DNA of 64,000 nucleotides, from assembly GCF_023061285.1 (NCBI RefSeq), contig NZ_JAKGAM010000001.1, forward strand, positions 1 to 64,000. The letters run 5' to 3'. Source of the DNA: Chromohalobacter nigrandesensis (lineage in GTDB: Bacteria; Pseudomonadota; Gammaproteobacteria; Pseudomonadales; Halomonadaceae). Both the position numbers and the translations under genes were made by a program. Below the pieces are notes generated by a model, which did no database searches, had not been told where the DNA came from, and was given only the letters and a program-made list of their open reading frames with translations. Positions 8,074 through 17,475 of this stretch are shown here, piece by piece; the first letter of the stretch is position 1; each line of letters begins with the position of its first letter.

Positions 8074-8933
8074 TACTCGCCGGCTGCGCTGGCGGACCTG
8101 GCGCCGGTGGCTATCGTGGCGGCAATATCGCTGGCAACTGGGTCTCCATACAACGTGGCGACACGCTAGGGCAAATCGCCAAGCAAGCAGGTGTTCCACT
8201 GCTGCGCTTGCAGCGGTTCAACCCCGGCGCCGATGCGCGCCGACTGGCCATTGGCCAACGCATTCTGGTGCCCACCCATCGCGAACGTGCGCCAGGAGGA
8301 GGCCCCTATCGCTATCAAGTGCGCCCGGGTGACACCTATTCGAGTATCGCCAAACGCTTTGGCAGCAGCGCGCAGAGCCTCCAGGCAGCGAACCCCAAGT
8401 TTTCGGCCAACACCCTGGATGTCGGCCAGTTGGTCAAGGTGCCACTGGGTGGCGCTGCACGAAAAGCCAGTGTATCGACCACCAAGGCATCTTCATCGAC
8501 GGCGTCCAAGCCTGCAGCGCGCAGCCGTACGCTTCCCGATCCAGGTGCGTTGCCCAGTAGCGCTCACACATGGCACTGGCCGCTCAAGCAATATGAAGTC
8601 GCACGTGCCTACGGCACCGATGCGCGCGGCACCCTGCAGCCGATGTTACTCTCGACCTCCGCTGATACCCAGGCACTTGCCGTTGCCGACGGCACCGTTC
8701 GCTTTGCCGATAGTATGCGGCAGTTGGGGCGTGTGGTGATCATTCACCATCGCGACAATATGCAAAGCGTTTATGCGCTCTGCGAGCGCCTACTCGTCGA
8801 AGATGGCGACGAGGTAAAACAAGGCACACCCGTTTGCGATGTCGGTTACCGGCACGACACGGGGCGCTATGACTTGCTGTTCGACATCCGCCATGGCGGG
8901 AAACCCATCGATCCCAAACAGGTGCTACGCTAA
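8019..8933 (+). CDS. NlpD-like LysM/M23 lipoprotein
   Basis: 304-aa envelope lipoprotein. A signal sequence ends in the lipobox LAGC, two LysM peptidoglycan-binding repeats follow (WVSIQRGDTL..., YQVRPGDTY...), then a Ser/Thr/Ala-rich linker and a C-terminal LytM/M23 fold. The M23 zinc ligands are degenerate: the usual HFEIR-type motif reads LLFDIRHGGKPIDP, and the HxxxxxTxYxHL region lacks its final His. Like NlpD and EnvC it is probably not an enzyme but an activator of cell-wall amidases in cell separation. Starts at 8004 or 8019 are both possible; ribosome sites are weak and the gene overlaps the acyltransferase, so coupling is likely. Confidence 0.78.
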   Translation: MGGKGSCARIVPLLLFVLILAGCAGGPGAGGYRGGNIAGNWVSIQRGDTLGQIAKQAGVPLLRLQRFNPGADARRLAIGQRILVPTHRERAPGGGPYRYQVRPGDTYSSIAKRFGSSAQSLQAANPKFSANTLDVGQLVKVPLGGAARKASVSTTKASSSTASKPAARSRTLPDPGALPSSAHTWHWPLKQYEVARAYGTDARGTLQPMLLSTSADTQALAVADGTVRFADSMRQLGRVVIIHHRDNMQSVYALCERLLVEDGDEVKQGTPVCDVGYRHDTGRYDLLFDIRHGGKPIDPKQVLR

Positions 8934-8973
8934 ACAAGAAATATCTGGCCCATCGACAACATGCCAATCCCGA

Positions 8974-8994
8974 TTGACGACATCGTATCGTCAA
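8974..8994. promoter_or_regulatory. Perfect 7-bp inverted repeat before the GT4 gene
   Basis: TTGACGA, 7 bases, then TCGTCAA: a perfect dyad 70 nt ahead of the glycosyltransferase start. The left arm also reads as a -35-like TTGACG. A second, imperfect dyad (TGTCA...TGACA) lies near 9010-9036. Either could bind a regulator of the two-gene unit; which protein is unknown. Confidence 0.4.
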
Positions 8995-9064
8995 GATGGT
9001 GTCGCACTGCTGTCATCAGGATGCTTGAACCTGACAGTGTCTTGATATGCCACGGAGGTGCATC

Positions 9065-10222
9065 ATGCGAGTCGCATTGGTCAGTGAAACCTGGGCACCC
9101 GAGATCAATGGTGTGGCACACACGCTGGGCCATCTGGCTCATTACCTGGCCACGCGCCACGTCAACCTGCAACTGGTGCGACCTCGGCCTCGCCAAGGCG
9201 GCCGAGAAGGTCGCGCCGAGCGTGACATGCAAGTTCGTGCATTTTCTCTACCTGGTTATCCCGATGTGAATATCGGCTCGCCTGCTTGGCGGCGCTTAAC
9301 GCGCTTGTGGCAAGAGTCACGCCCCGATATCGTCTACATCGCGACTGAGGGTCCGCTTGGCTGGGCTGCGCTGTCCACGGCGCGCCACTTATCGATTCCC
9401 GTCGTCGGCGGTTTCCACACCAATTTCGACCAATACGCAGCAAGCTACCACTTGCGGTGGGCCAGCAGCATCGTCGGTGCGGGGTTGCGCTATTTCCACA
9501 ACCGTTGCCAGATGACACTCGTGCCTACCCGCGCACAGGCCGAGCGTTTATATCAACGTGGCTTTCAGCGTGTGAATGTATTGGGGCGCGGCATCGACGC
9601 TCAACGTTTTTCTCCAGAACGCCGCGACGCCCAACTAAGGAATCAATGGGGCGCCGACAAAGGCGACCCCGTCGTGCTCTACGCAGGACGCCTTGCCGCC
9701 GAAAAGAACATGCCGCTGCTGACACGCACGCTACGCGCGTTGCAAGAGGCACACCCGACGCTGCGTACCGTGCTGGTCGGTGATGGTCCCGAAAGGCAGC
9801 ACCTGAAACGACAGCTTCCCCGGGCGATTTTCACCGGCTTTCTAAGCGGAGAAAATCTGGCACGCCACTACGCCAGCGCGGACATGTTCCTGTTTCCATC
9901 GCACTCGGAGACCTACGGCAATGTAGTCCCTGAAGCCATGGCCAGCGGGCTTCCCGTCGTGGCTTTCGATCAGGCTGCCGCGAGTGAATTGATAGAAGAT
10001 GGACACGAAGGGCGCTTGATCGACGCGACGGACGATGACGCCTTTGTCCACGCCGCCGTGGAGCTTTGCCTGAATTCGGACACTCGAATCCATGCCGGCA
10101 TCGCGGCCAGAGAAAAAGTCGCCGACCAGGGCTGGCATATCATCGGCGAACGCTTCTTGACGTATTTGATCATGGCGACTCAGGAGAGCCCCCATGCGAT
10201 CTCGTCCCCCGGTCATGTTTGA
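9065..10222 (+). CDS. GT4 family glycosyltransferase
   Basis: 385-aa GT-B fold enzyme likely transferring a sugar from a nucleotide donor, perhaps to a lipid. The N-terminal half opens with SETWAPEINGVAHTL (acceptor side). The C-terminal half has YAGRLAAEKN and the EX7E donor motif within SHSETYGNVVPEAM. It resembles MgtA/SqdX-type glycolipid mannosyl- or quinovosyltransferases. GGAGGTG lies 5 nt before the ATG. The PAP2 phosphatase gene begins inside its 3' end (29-nt overlap), which suggests a joint role: the phosphatase could make diacylglycerol acceptor. That link is inference. Confidence 0.75.
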   Translation: MRVALVSETWAPEINGVAHTLGHLAHYLATRHVNLQLVRPRPRQGGREGRAERDMQVRAFSLPGYPDVNIGSPAWRRLTRLWQESRPDIVYIATEGPLGWAALSTARHLSIPVVGGFHTNFDQYAASYHLRWASSIVGAGLRYFHNRCQMTLVPTRAQAERLYQRGFQRVNVLGRGIDAQRFSPERRDAQLRNQWGADKGDPVVLYAGRLAAEKNMPLLTRTLRALQEAHPTLRTVLVGDGPERQHLKRQLPRAIFTGFLSGENLARHYASADMFLFPSHSETYGNVVPEAMASGLPVVAFDQAAASELIEDGHEGRLIDATDDDAFVHAAVELCLNSDTRIHAGIAAREKVADQGWHIIGERFLTYLIMATQESPHAISSPGHV

Positions 10223-10763
10223 GCGCCTGGACTCCCTTGAATGGCAGCTCTGCCAGCGCATCGCCCTGCTCAGTCAGCGGCGGTTGATATACGGCCTCTT
10301 CCGGTTTTGCAGCCGTCTCGGCGACTGGCCGGCCTGGGTGGCCCTGGCATTGATGCAGCCGATCATATATGGGCGTGCAGGCTGGCACCTGACACTGCTT
10401 TGGGGACTATGCGCTGCCGTCGGTGCCCTCTTCTACCGCCTGATCAAGACGCGCCTCTGCCGTGAACGTCCCTACATCACGTTTTCGAGCATCCCATGCA
10501 CCATGCCACCCGTGGATCGTTACAGCTTTCCCAGCGGGCATACTTTACACGCCATCATGTTTTCCACGTTTACTGCCGCGACGTCGCCATGGTTGCTCGT
10601 CGTGGTCCTTCCGCTCACGGTGCTGATCGCTGCCTCGCGGGTCATCCTGGGCTTGCATTACCTCAGCGATGTCATCGCAGGGGCAATACTGGGATTCGCC
10701 ATCGCCCAAATGGGGCTTTATTGGGGTGCGACTTATGGGCAATGGTTCCCTGCTTTCGACTAA
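10194..10763 (+). CDS. PAP2-family membrane phosphatase
   Basis: 189-aa multispanning phosphatase with the complete three-part site: Lys85-x6-Arg92-Pro93 (KTRLCRERP), Pro113-Ser-Gly-His116 and Ser148-Arg149-x5-His155-x3-Asp159. These residues face the periplasm in lipid phosphatases of this family, which act on phosphatidate, PGP or undecaprenyl pyrophosphate. CAGGAGAG precedes the ATG. The overlap with the GT4 gene makes translational coupling likely, and a strong terminator follows. Confidence 0.82.
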   Translation: MRSRPPVMFERLDSLEWQLCQRIALLSQRRLIYGLFRFCSRLGDWPAWVALALMQPIIYGRAGWHLTLLWGLCAAVGALFYRLIKTRLCRERPYITFSSIPCTMPPVDRYSFPSGHTLHAIMFSTFTAATSPWLLVVVLPLTVLIAASRVILGLHYLSDVIAGAILGFAIAQMGLYWGATYGQWFPAFD

Positions 10764-10774
10764 ATGACGGCAAG

Positions 10775-10804
10775 AAAAAACCTCGAGTTTTACTCGAGGT
10801 TTTA
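10775..10804. terminator. Bidirectional terminator between PAP2 gene and gcvT
   Basis: AACCTCGAG/CTCGAGGTT stem with a short T-rich loop, A tract on the left and T tract on the right, so it can end transcripts from both converging genes. Confidence 0.85.
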
Positions 10805-10828
10805 AGATAACGGTATAAAAAGAGATTT

Positions 10829-11944
10829 TTAACCCCGATAGTACTTGGCCTGCACGAACGGCATTCGCGACACCTGCATGGGCAGGCGCTTGCCACGGAC
10901 ATCGGCATACACCGTCGTTTCCAACGCCGCGAATTCGATATCGACATACCCCATGGCGACCGGCTTCCCCAGAGTCGGTCCGAAACTGCCCGATGTCACG
11001 TAGCCCACATGGCGATTCTCGGCGCTATAAAGCTGAGTACCTTCTCGCACCGGCGCTCGCCCTTCGCCCAGCAGACCGACACGCTTACGGGTGATCTGCT
11101 TGGTATCGATCTGAGGCAGAATGACATCGGCCCCCGGGAAGCCCCCTTCCCGCTCGCCTCCGATGCGCCGGGATTTCCCCACGGCCCAGATAAGACTCGC
11201 CTCGGCGGGCGTGGTCTGGGTATCCAGGTCATGCCCATACAAGCACAGCCCGGCTTCCAGACGCAGTGAGTCGCGTGCGCCCAGACCGATGGGCTCGACC
11301 TCGGGCTGATCGAGCAACCACGTCGCCAGACGCTCGGCGGCGTCCACGGGAACGGATATCTCGAAACCGTCCTCACCGGTATAACCGCTTCGGCTGATCC
11401 ACAACACGGTGCCGAGCACCTCGAATTGGCCATGATGCATGAACACTAGATTACAGGCCTCGGGGCACAGACGCGCCATCACATCTTTGGCTTGCGGCCC
11501 CTGCAACGCCATCAAAGCGCGGTCAAGCACCTCCACCTGATGCTCGGCGTCGAGCCCGATACGCAGGTGCGCGACGTCTTGGTCCTTGCAGGCCGCATTG
11601 ACGACGATATAAAGATCCTCACCGCGATTGGCGATCATCAGGTCATCGAGCAGACCACCTTCATTTCCGGTAAAGAATGCATAACGCTGCATACCCGTCG
11701 GCAACCCGACGATATCCGCCGGCACTAGCGTTTCGATAGCACGCGCCGGTGACGGTCCTGAAACGATGAGCTGCCCCATGTGCGATACGTCGAACAGGCC
11801 ACACGCATCGCGGGTATGCTCATGCTCTTTCTTGACACCCAAAGCGTATTGCACCGGCATGCTGTAACCGGCAAAGGGCACCATCTTTGCACCGTGCGAA
11901 ACATGCACGTCATGCAGCGGCGTCTGGTGAAGGTCGTCGGGCAT
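10829..11944 (-). CDS. gcvT: Glycine cleavage T-protein (aminomethyltransferase)
   Basis: 371-aa cytoplasmic enzyme that moves the methylene group from the lipoyl arm of H-protein to tetrahydrofolate, releasing ammonia. Recognised by TPLHDVHVSHGAKMVPFAGYSMPVQY at the N-terminus (read in parts), DVSHMGQL and SRSGYTGEDGFEI, all GcvT hallmarks. The ATG at 11944 has GAGGAAG upstream; the longer open frame is discarded because it overlaps the symporter end. It lies 55 nt behind the AGCS symporter gene on the same strand, so the two probably share a transcript, apart from gcvH-gcvP. Confidence 0.95.
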   Translation of the reverse strand: MPDDLHQTPLHDVHVSHGAKMVPFAGYSMPVQYALGVKKEHEHTRDACGLFDVSHMGQLIVSGPSPARAIETLVPADIVGLPTGMQRYAFFTGNEGGLLDDLMIANRGEDLYIVVNAACKDQDVAHLRIGLDAEHQVEVLDRALMALQGPQAKDVMARLCPEACNLVFMHHGQFEVLGTVLWISRSGYTGEDGFEISVPVDAAERLATWLLDQPEVEPIGLGARDSLRLEAGLCLYGHDLDTQTTPAEASLIWAVGKSRRIGGEREGGFPGADVILPQIDTKQITRKRVGLLGEGRAPVREGTQLYSAENRHVGYVTSGSFGPTLGKPVAMGYVDIEFAALETTVYADVRGKRLPMQVSRMPFVQAKYYRG

Positions 11945-11999
11945 CGTCGCTTCCTCGTCGTTATCCGTGAAGGGGCGACGATCGCCGCCCCAAGACAGC

Positions 12000-13385
12000 T
12001 CAGCGTTTATCGTCCAAGTCTTCGCCCGGCAGGACGGTCTTGCCGGCAAAGTGATCATTGGTGAGCTTGAAGACCACCGGCGACAGCAGGGCCAGCGCGA
12101 TCAGGTTGGGGATCGCCATCATGGCATTGAAGACACTGGCCATCAGCCAGACGAACTCCAGTGGCGCGACGGCTCCGGCGAGAATCGCCAGAATATACAC
12201 CACGCGGTAGATCTTGATCGACGCGACACCGAACAGATACTCGAAGCACTTTTCACCGTAGAAGGCCCAGCCGAGGATGGTGGTGAAGGCGAACACGGCC
12301 AACGCGAAGGACACCACATACTGACCGACACCCGGGAGTGCGCCATCGAAGGCCATCGCGGTCAACGCGGCACCGGTCTCACCGGATGTCCACTCGGTGC
12401 TGGTCAAGATTGCCAGCGCAGTGACCGAACACACGATGATGGTATCGATGAACGTCCCCAGCATCGCCACCAGCCCCTGGCGCACAGGGTTCTTGGTCTG
12501 TGCCGCAGCGTGGGCGATCGGCGCACTCCCCAGCCCCGCTTCGTTGGAAAACACGCCACGCGCCACACCAAATTGAATCGCCTTGGCCACGGCGGCACCC
12601 GCAAATCCACCAGCGGCGGATACCGGTGTAAAGGCATGGCCGAAAATCAGCCCCAGCGCGGTACCAACATGATCCATGTTGATGATCAGCACCAGCAAAC
12701 CGCAGACGATATAAGCGATCGCCATGATCGGCACCAGCTTGCCAGCCACCTTGGCAATACGCTTGATCCCGCCGAGAATCACAGCACCCGCCAACAGCAT
12801 GATGATCACACCGGTTAGCCAATGCGGCATACCTATCGATTCGCTGAGACCATCGGCGACCGAATTGGATTGCACGGTATTGCCAATTCCAAAGGCAGCC
12901 ACAGCACCGAAAAATGCAAACAAACCACCCAACCAGGCCCATTTCTTACCCAGTCCATTGCGGATGTAATACATCGGCCCACCAACGTGATCGCCCGCCG
13001 CATCGACTTCGCGATAACGAACCGCCAGAACCGCCTCAGAGAACTTGGTCGCCATGCCCACCAGGGCCGTGATCCACATCCAGAATACGGCGCCGGGGCC
13101 ACCCAGGAAGATGGCGGTAGCGACACCCGCGATATTACCAGTGCCCACAGTGGCCGAAAGCGACGTCATCAGCGCATTGAACGGGGAAATCTCACCCTCA
13201 TCCTCATCGCCCTTTTCGGCTTTGCGACCTTTCCAGAGAAGACTGAAGCCCGCTCCCAGCTTGCGAATGGGCAGCAACTTGAGCCCCAGTTGCAGATAGA
13301 CGCCCACCCCCAGCAACAAGATGAGCATCAAAGGGCCCCATACGACATTATCGATGGCGCTGAATACCGCGTTGAGTGTTTCCAC
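12000..13385 (-). CDS. AGCS family sodium:alanine/glycine symporter
   Basis: 461-aa inner-membrane Na+-coupled amino-acid symporter with about 11 membrane segments. Family marks are SATVGTGNIAGVATAIFLGGPGA (about residues 75-97, read in parts), GGPMYYI, FSNEAGLGSAPIAHAAA and FTTILGWAFYGEKC. Start is GTG with GGGAGG 7 nt upstream; no better ATG is in frame. Being placed directly ahead of gcvT, and back to back with gcvH-gcvP, points to glycine (or D/L-alanine) import feeding the cleavage system; that is inference from context. Confidence 0.9.
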   Translation of the reverse strand: METLNAVFSAIDNVVWGPLMLILLLGVGVYLQLGLKLLPIRKLGAGFSLLWKGRKAEKGDEDEGEISPFNALMTSLSATVGTGNIAGVATAIFLGGPGAVFWMWITALVGMATKFSEAVLAVRYREVDAAGDHVGGPMYYIRNGLGKKWAWLGGLFAFFGAVAAFGIGNTVQSNSVADGLSESIGMPHWLTGVIIMLLAGAVILGGIKRIAKVAGKLVPIMAIAYIVCGLLVLIINMDHVGTALGLIFGHAFTPVSAAGGFAGAAVAKAIQFGVARGVFSNEAGLGSAPIAHAAAQTKNPVRQGLVAMLGTFIDTIIVCSVTALAILTSTEWTSGETGAALTAMAFDGALPGVGQYVVSFALAVFAFTTILGWAFYGEKCFEYLFGVASIKIYRVVYILAILAGAVAPLEFVWLMASVFNAMMAIPNLIALALLSPVVFKLTNDHFAGKTVLPGEDLDDKR

Positions 13386-13960
13386 GAGATGTCCTCCCAG
13401 ACATTTGTTGTTATACAGCGCAAAGTGTGCGCTATCGTCAACAGCGTTACATCAAGAAGATAAACGCCAAACCATCCCGACTCTAGCGAATTGGCTTGCC
13501 ATTTCTCCATACCCACCACGCAAAATAGCGCTTCAGGGATTACTGGCAACAAACGCAATGATGCCTCGCTCGGTCATGCAGCAAAGACACGAACGCAACA
13601 AGTTTCTTATTAGAAACAGAGGCTAATCGCTGTCCTCGTACTTGGCAACCGAAAGACATCTCTCCTTCCGCCCCGAGTAGCAGACTGGTATCCGCATTTT
13701 CGATGCGCGCTGGGGGCTCATCGCCAACAAACTCACCACAGCGGCGCATCGCGACTGGGCTTGAGCTCATGCATGGCCCAAGCCTGATAGGCAGTATGGC
13801 TTTTTGCTGGACGCTCGCCGCTATCCTGTCCACCCTTACTAGGCGGTCGAGCCGAATGGCATGAAGAAATGCATGATGACGATGCCAAGGGCGAACCAAT
13901 GAGGCATAATGGCACTCATATTCCCCAAATCAGAAAATCTTTTCGTATAGGAAAATCACG
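13386..13960. other. Long divergent intergenic region upstream of gcvH
   Basis: 575 bases between the symporter gene and gcvH. Open frames here lack ribosome sites and family resemblance. No clear glycine-riboswitch core was found on either strand, although the context (gcv genes plus a glycine/alanine symporter) is where one would be expected. GCATAATGGC at 13904-13913 could be part of the gcvH promoter. Confidence 0.5.
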
Positions 13961-14356
13961 ATGAGTCACATCCCTGCCAACCTTCACTATACCGACAGCC
14001 ACGAATGGGTCCTCGATAACAACGACGGCACTGTCACGATCGGCATCACCGATCACGCTCAGGAATCCCTAGGAGACGTCGTCTTCGTCGAGCTGCCCGA
14101 AACGGGCCGGCAACTCGACGCCGGTGAAGAATTCGGCGTCATCGAATCCGTCAAGGCCGCCTCCGACCTATACCTTCCGTTGAGCGGTGAAATCGTCGCC
14201 GTCAACGAGTCGTTAGAGGATTCGCCCGAAGCCGTCAACGAGCACCCCTACGAGGACGGCTGGATCATCAAGCTCAAGCTCGCCGAGCCCGACGCGCTCG
14301 ATGCGCTGCTCGATGCCACTGCGTATGACGCACTCGTCAGCGCCGAGGAAGGCTGA
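13961..14356 (+). CDS. gcvH: Glycine cleavage H-protein
   Basis: 131-aa lipoyl carrier shuttling the aminomethyl group between P-, T- and L-proteins. Lipoylation is expected at Lys65 in ESVKAAS. TDSHEWV at the start and [20 protein letters not shown] are typical. It is first of the gcvH-gcvP unit, 100 nt before gcvP. Length fits the family (about 128). Confidence 0.96.
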   Translation: MSHIPANLHYTDSHEWVLDNNDGTVTIGITDHAQESLGDVVFVELPETGRQLDAGEEFGVIESVKAASDLYLPLSGEIVAVNESLEDSPEAVNEHPYEDGWIIKLKLAEPDALDALLDATAYDALVSAEEG

Positions 14357-14456
14357 CGAACGTTGCACTTGTCCTGTTCTGCCGGCGGCATATTCGTCAC
14401 GTGTCGCCGCTTCGTGTCGAATCGGGCTCGACCGCCCGCCACCGCTTGAGGGTCTC

Positions 14457-17357
14457 ATGGCAAACGACAATCGCAGCCTTTCCGAACTGGCCAATCACGA
14501 CGACTTCTTGACACGCCACAATGGGCCTGACGAGGACGATGTCCAGCACATGCTGGCGACATTGGATCTTCCCGATACCGAGTCGCTGATCGCCAAGACG
14601 CTTCCTGGCGATATTCGCCTGGGACGTAACCTGTCCCTCGAAGAGCCACGTGGCGAAGCAGAAGCGCTTGCCTATCTCAAGCAGTTAGCACGCCAGAACA
14701 AGACCTTCAAGAACTATATCGGTCAAGGCTACTACCCCACGCATCTACCGACCGTCATCCAGCGCAACGTCCTGGAGAATCCCGGTTGGTACACCGCCTA
14801 CACACCCTATCAGCCGGAAATCGCCCAGGGACGCCTGGAAGGTTTATTGAACTTCCAGCAGGTCGTCATGGACCTGACCGGCATGCCGATCGCCAACGCG
14901 TCCCTGCTCGACGAAGCGACGGCTGCCGCCGAAGCCATGGCCCTGTGCCGTCGTGCCAACAAGAAAGCCAAGACCGAGCGCTTCTTCGTAGCTGACGATG
15001 TGCTGCCCCAGACCCTCGACGTGCTGCGGACCCGTGCCGCCTATTTCGGTTTCGAGCTCATCGTTGCGCCCGCCGAGACCCTGGCCGATCAGGATGTCTT
15101 CGGCGCCTTGCTGCAATATCCCGGGGCCACCGGCGAAGTAAGCGATCTCACGGAGCAACTCGACGCGGCCCGACAACGACACATCATGACCTGCGTCGCC
15201 ACTGATCTGATGAGCCTGGTACTACTCAAGGAACCCGGTGCACTGGGCGCGGACATCGTCGTGGGCAGTTCCCAGCGTTTCGGTGTGCCCATGGGGTACG
15301 GTGGCCCGCACGCGGCGTTTTTCGCCGCCAGCGACGCTCTCAAGCGTTCGCTTCCCGGCCGCATCATCGGTGTTTCCAAGGACAGTCACGGCCAACGCGC
15401 CTTGCGCATGGCCATGCAAACGCGCGAGCAGCATATCCGCCGCGAGAAGGCGACCTCCAATATCTGTACCGCTCAGGCATTGCTCGCCAACATCGCCGGC
15501 TTCTATGCGGTCTATCATGGCGCCGAGGGGCTGCGCACCATCGCCACGCGGATCCATCGCCTCACGACCATTCTCGCCGAGGGACTCAAGCGCCACGGAG
15601 TAACGCTCGCCCACGACAGTTGGTTCGACACGCTCACGCTGGTGGGGCTCGACCACGACCAGGTGCATGGCCGCAGCCTGGCGCACGAAATCAACCTGCG
15701 TTACGACGCCGATGGTCATATCGGCATCAGTCTTGACGAGACTACCACGGCGGCGGACATCGTCACGCTGTTCGATGTATTGCTGGGCGACGAGCATGGG
15801 CTGTCGGTGCGCGATCTCGATCGTCACGTCCAAACCCAGGGCATGACCGGCATCCCCGCCGCTTGCGCCCGGGAAAGCGACTTCCTCAGCCATCCCACGT
15901 TCCGGCGTTACCGCAGCGAAACCGAAATGCTGCGTTACTTGAAGCGTCTCGAAAACAAGGATCTATCGCTTACCCATGCCATGATCCCCTTGGGCTCATG
16001 CACCATGAAGCTCAACGCCACCAGTGAGATGATCCCCATCAGTTGGCCGGAATTCGCCAATATCCACCCCTTCGCGCCGCAGGATCAGGTCGCCGGCTAC
16101 AAGCAGATGATCGACGAGCTCTCGGCGTTTCTCGTCGAGATCACTGGCTACGACACGATTTCCATGCAGCCCAACTCCGGAGCTCAGGGCGAGTACGCGG
16201 GCCTGATCGCCATTCGGCGCTACCAGAAATCACAGGGCCAGGGCCATCGCGATATCTGCCTGATCCCGAGCTCGGCCCACGGCACCAATCCGGCCTCTGC
16301 CGCCATGGCGCAGATGAAAGTCGTCGTCGTCGAATGCGATAGCGATGGCAACATCGACATCGACGACCTGCGCACCAAGGCCGACAAGCACCGCGACGCG
16401 CTATCGGCGATCATGCTCACCTATCCGTCGACACATGGGGTTTTCGAGGAAAGTGTCAGCGAAGCCTGCCGTATCGTGCACGACAACGGTGGCCAGGTGT
16501 ATATCGACGGGGCCAACATGAACGCTCAGGTCGGTCTCTGCCGGCCGGGAGATTTCGGCGGGGACGTATCGCACCTCAACCTGCACAAGACATTCTGTAT
16601 TCCGCATGGCGGCGGCGGCCCCGGCATGGGCCCCATCGGGATCAAGGCGCACCTGGCCACGTTCGTGCCCAATCACGTCGTCACGCCTCTGCCCGGTGTC
16701 GAGACGGATGCCGGCGCAGTCTCGGCGGCGGCCTATGGCTCGGCGTCGATCCTGCCGATCTCCTGGGCCTATATCAAGATGATGGGCGGGCGTGGCATGA
16801 AACGCGCCACGGAGCTGGCAATACTCAACGCCAACTACATCGCCAAGCGTCTCGAAGCGCACTACCCGGTGCTTTATAAAGGACGCAACGGCACCGTCGC
16901 CCATGAATGCATCTTGGATCTCCGCTCGCTCAAGACGACGTCCGGCATCAGCGAAGAAGATATCGCCAAGCGCTTGATGGATTACGGCTTCCACGCCCCG
17001 ACAATGTCCTTCCCTGTCGCCGGCACCTTGATGGTCGAGCCGACCGAATCGGAGTCGCGCTATGAAATCGACCGCTTTTGCGATGCCATGATCGCCATTC
17101 GCGACGAAATTAGGCGCGTGGAAAGCGGTGAGTGGCCGGCGGATAACAATCCCTTGTCCATGGCGCCACATACGCAGGCGGACTTGATGGCGAACGACTG
17201 GGATCGGCCGTATTCGCGTGAGCTGGGCGCCTTCCCCACCGAGGCCACCAAAGCCGCGAAATACTGGCCGACGGTCAATCGCGTCGACAACGTTCACGGC
17301 GATCGCCACCTCATCTGTAGCTGCCCGCCTATCGAGGCGTATCGCGACGGCGATTGA
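14457..17357 (+). CDS. gcvP: Glycine dehydrogenase (decarboxylating), P-protein
   Basis: 966-aa PLP enzyme that decarboxylates glycine and loads the aminomethyl group on lipoylated GcvH. It is the long, fused (P1+P2) form. The PLP lysine lies in [20 protein letters not shown], and the glycine-rich loop and [10 protein letters not shown] are as in other GcvP. The start at 14457 gives [17 protein letters not shown], the usual N-terminus; the ribosome site (GAGG) is modest, so coupling to gcvH is possible. A strong bidirectional terminator follows. Confidence 0.95.
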   Translation: MANDNRSLSELANHDDFLTRHNGPDEDDVQHMLATLDLPDTESLIAKTLPGDIRLGRNLSLEEPRGEAEALAYLKQLARQNKTFKNYIGQGYYPTHLPTVIQRNVLENPGWYTAYTPYQPEIAQGRLEGLLNFQQVVMDLTGMPIANASLLDEATAAAEAMALCRRANKKAKTERFFVADDVLPQTLDVLRTRAAYFGFELIVAPAETLADQDVFGALLQYPGATGEVSDLTEQLDAARQRHIMTCVATDLMSLVLLKEPGALGADIVVGSSQRFGVPMGYGGPHAAFFAASDALKRSLPGRIIGVSKDSHGQRALRMAMQTREQHIRREKATSNICTAQALLANIAGFYAVYHGAEGLRTIATRIHRLTTILAEGLKRHGVTLAHDSWFDTLTLVGLDHDQVHGRSLAHEINLRYDADGHIGISLDETTTAADIVTLFDVLLGDEHGLSVRDLDRHVQTQGMTGIPAACARESDFLSHPTFRRYRSETEMLRYLKRLENKDLSLTHAMIPLGSCTMKLNATSEMIPISWPEFANIHPFAPQDQVAGYKQMIDELSAFLVEITGYDTISMQPNSGAQGEYAGLIAIRRYQKSQGQGHRDICLIPSSAHGTNPASAAMAQMKVVVVECDSDGNIDIDDLRTKADKHRDALSAIMLTYPSTHGVFEESVSEACRIVHDNGGQVYIDGANMNAQVGLCRPGDFGGDVSHLNLHKTFCIPHGGGGPGMGPIGIKAHLATFVPNHVVTPLPGVETDAGAVSAAAYGSASILPISWAYIKMMGGRGMKRATELAILNANYIAKRLEAHYPVLYKGRNGTVAHECILDLRSLKTTSGISEEDIAKRLMDYGFHAPTMSFPVAGTLMVEPTESESRYEIDRFCDAMIAIRDEIRRVESGEWPADNNPLSMAPHTQADLMANDWDRPYSRELGAFPTEATKAAKYWPTVNRVDNVHGDRHLICSCPPIEAYRDGD

Positions 17358-17388
17358 GCACGTTGAGCGTCCACGACGCCACCCGCAA

Positions 17389-17423
17389 AACGGCCCCACC
17401 AAGACAATCTCGGTGGGGCCGTT
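17389..17423. terminator. Bidirectional terminator after gcvP
   Basis: Perfect 12-bp stem AACGGCCCCACC/GGTGGGGCCGTT with an 11-nt loop, between the convergent gcvP and LysR-type genes. Only a short T tract follows on either side. Confidence 0.75.
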
Positions 17424-17475
17424 CCCGTCTAGACAGTCACGTCAGTCGAAGTGGTCACGCCCGACGCATGTAGCG

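Noticed and set aside
11967-12818. 283-codon plus-strand frame over the AGCS gene
   Set aside because: Antisense shadow; His/Gln/Arg-rich with no ribosome site, while the minus strand encodes a well-conserved symporter.
13540-13899. 119-codon minus-strand frame in the gcv intergenic region
   Set aside because: No ribosome site, no recognisable domain, odd composition; chance open frame in GC-rich DNA.
13386-13960. Glycine riboswitch upstream of gcvH or the symporter
   Set aside because: Neither strand shows the conserved aptamer cores; a GGAGAG-like string near 13660 has no matching partner sequences.
16401-17402. 333-codon minus-strand frame over gcvP
   Set aside because: Antisense shadow of a highly conserved gene.
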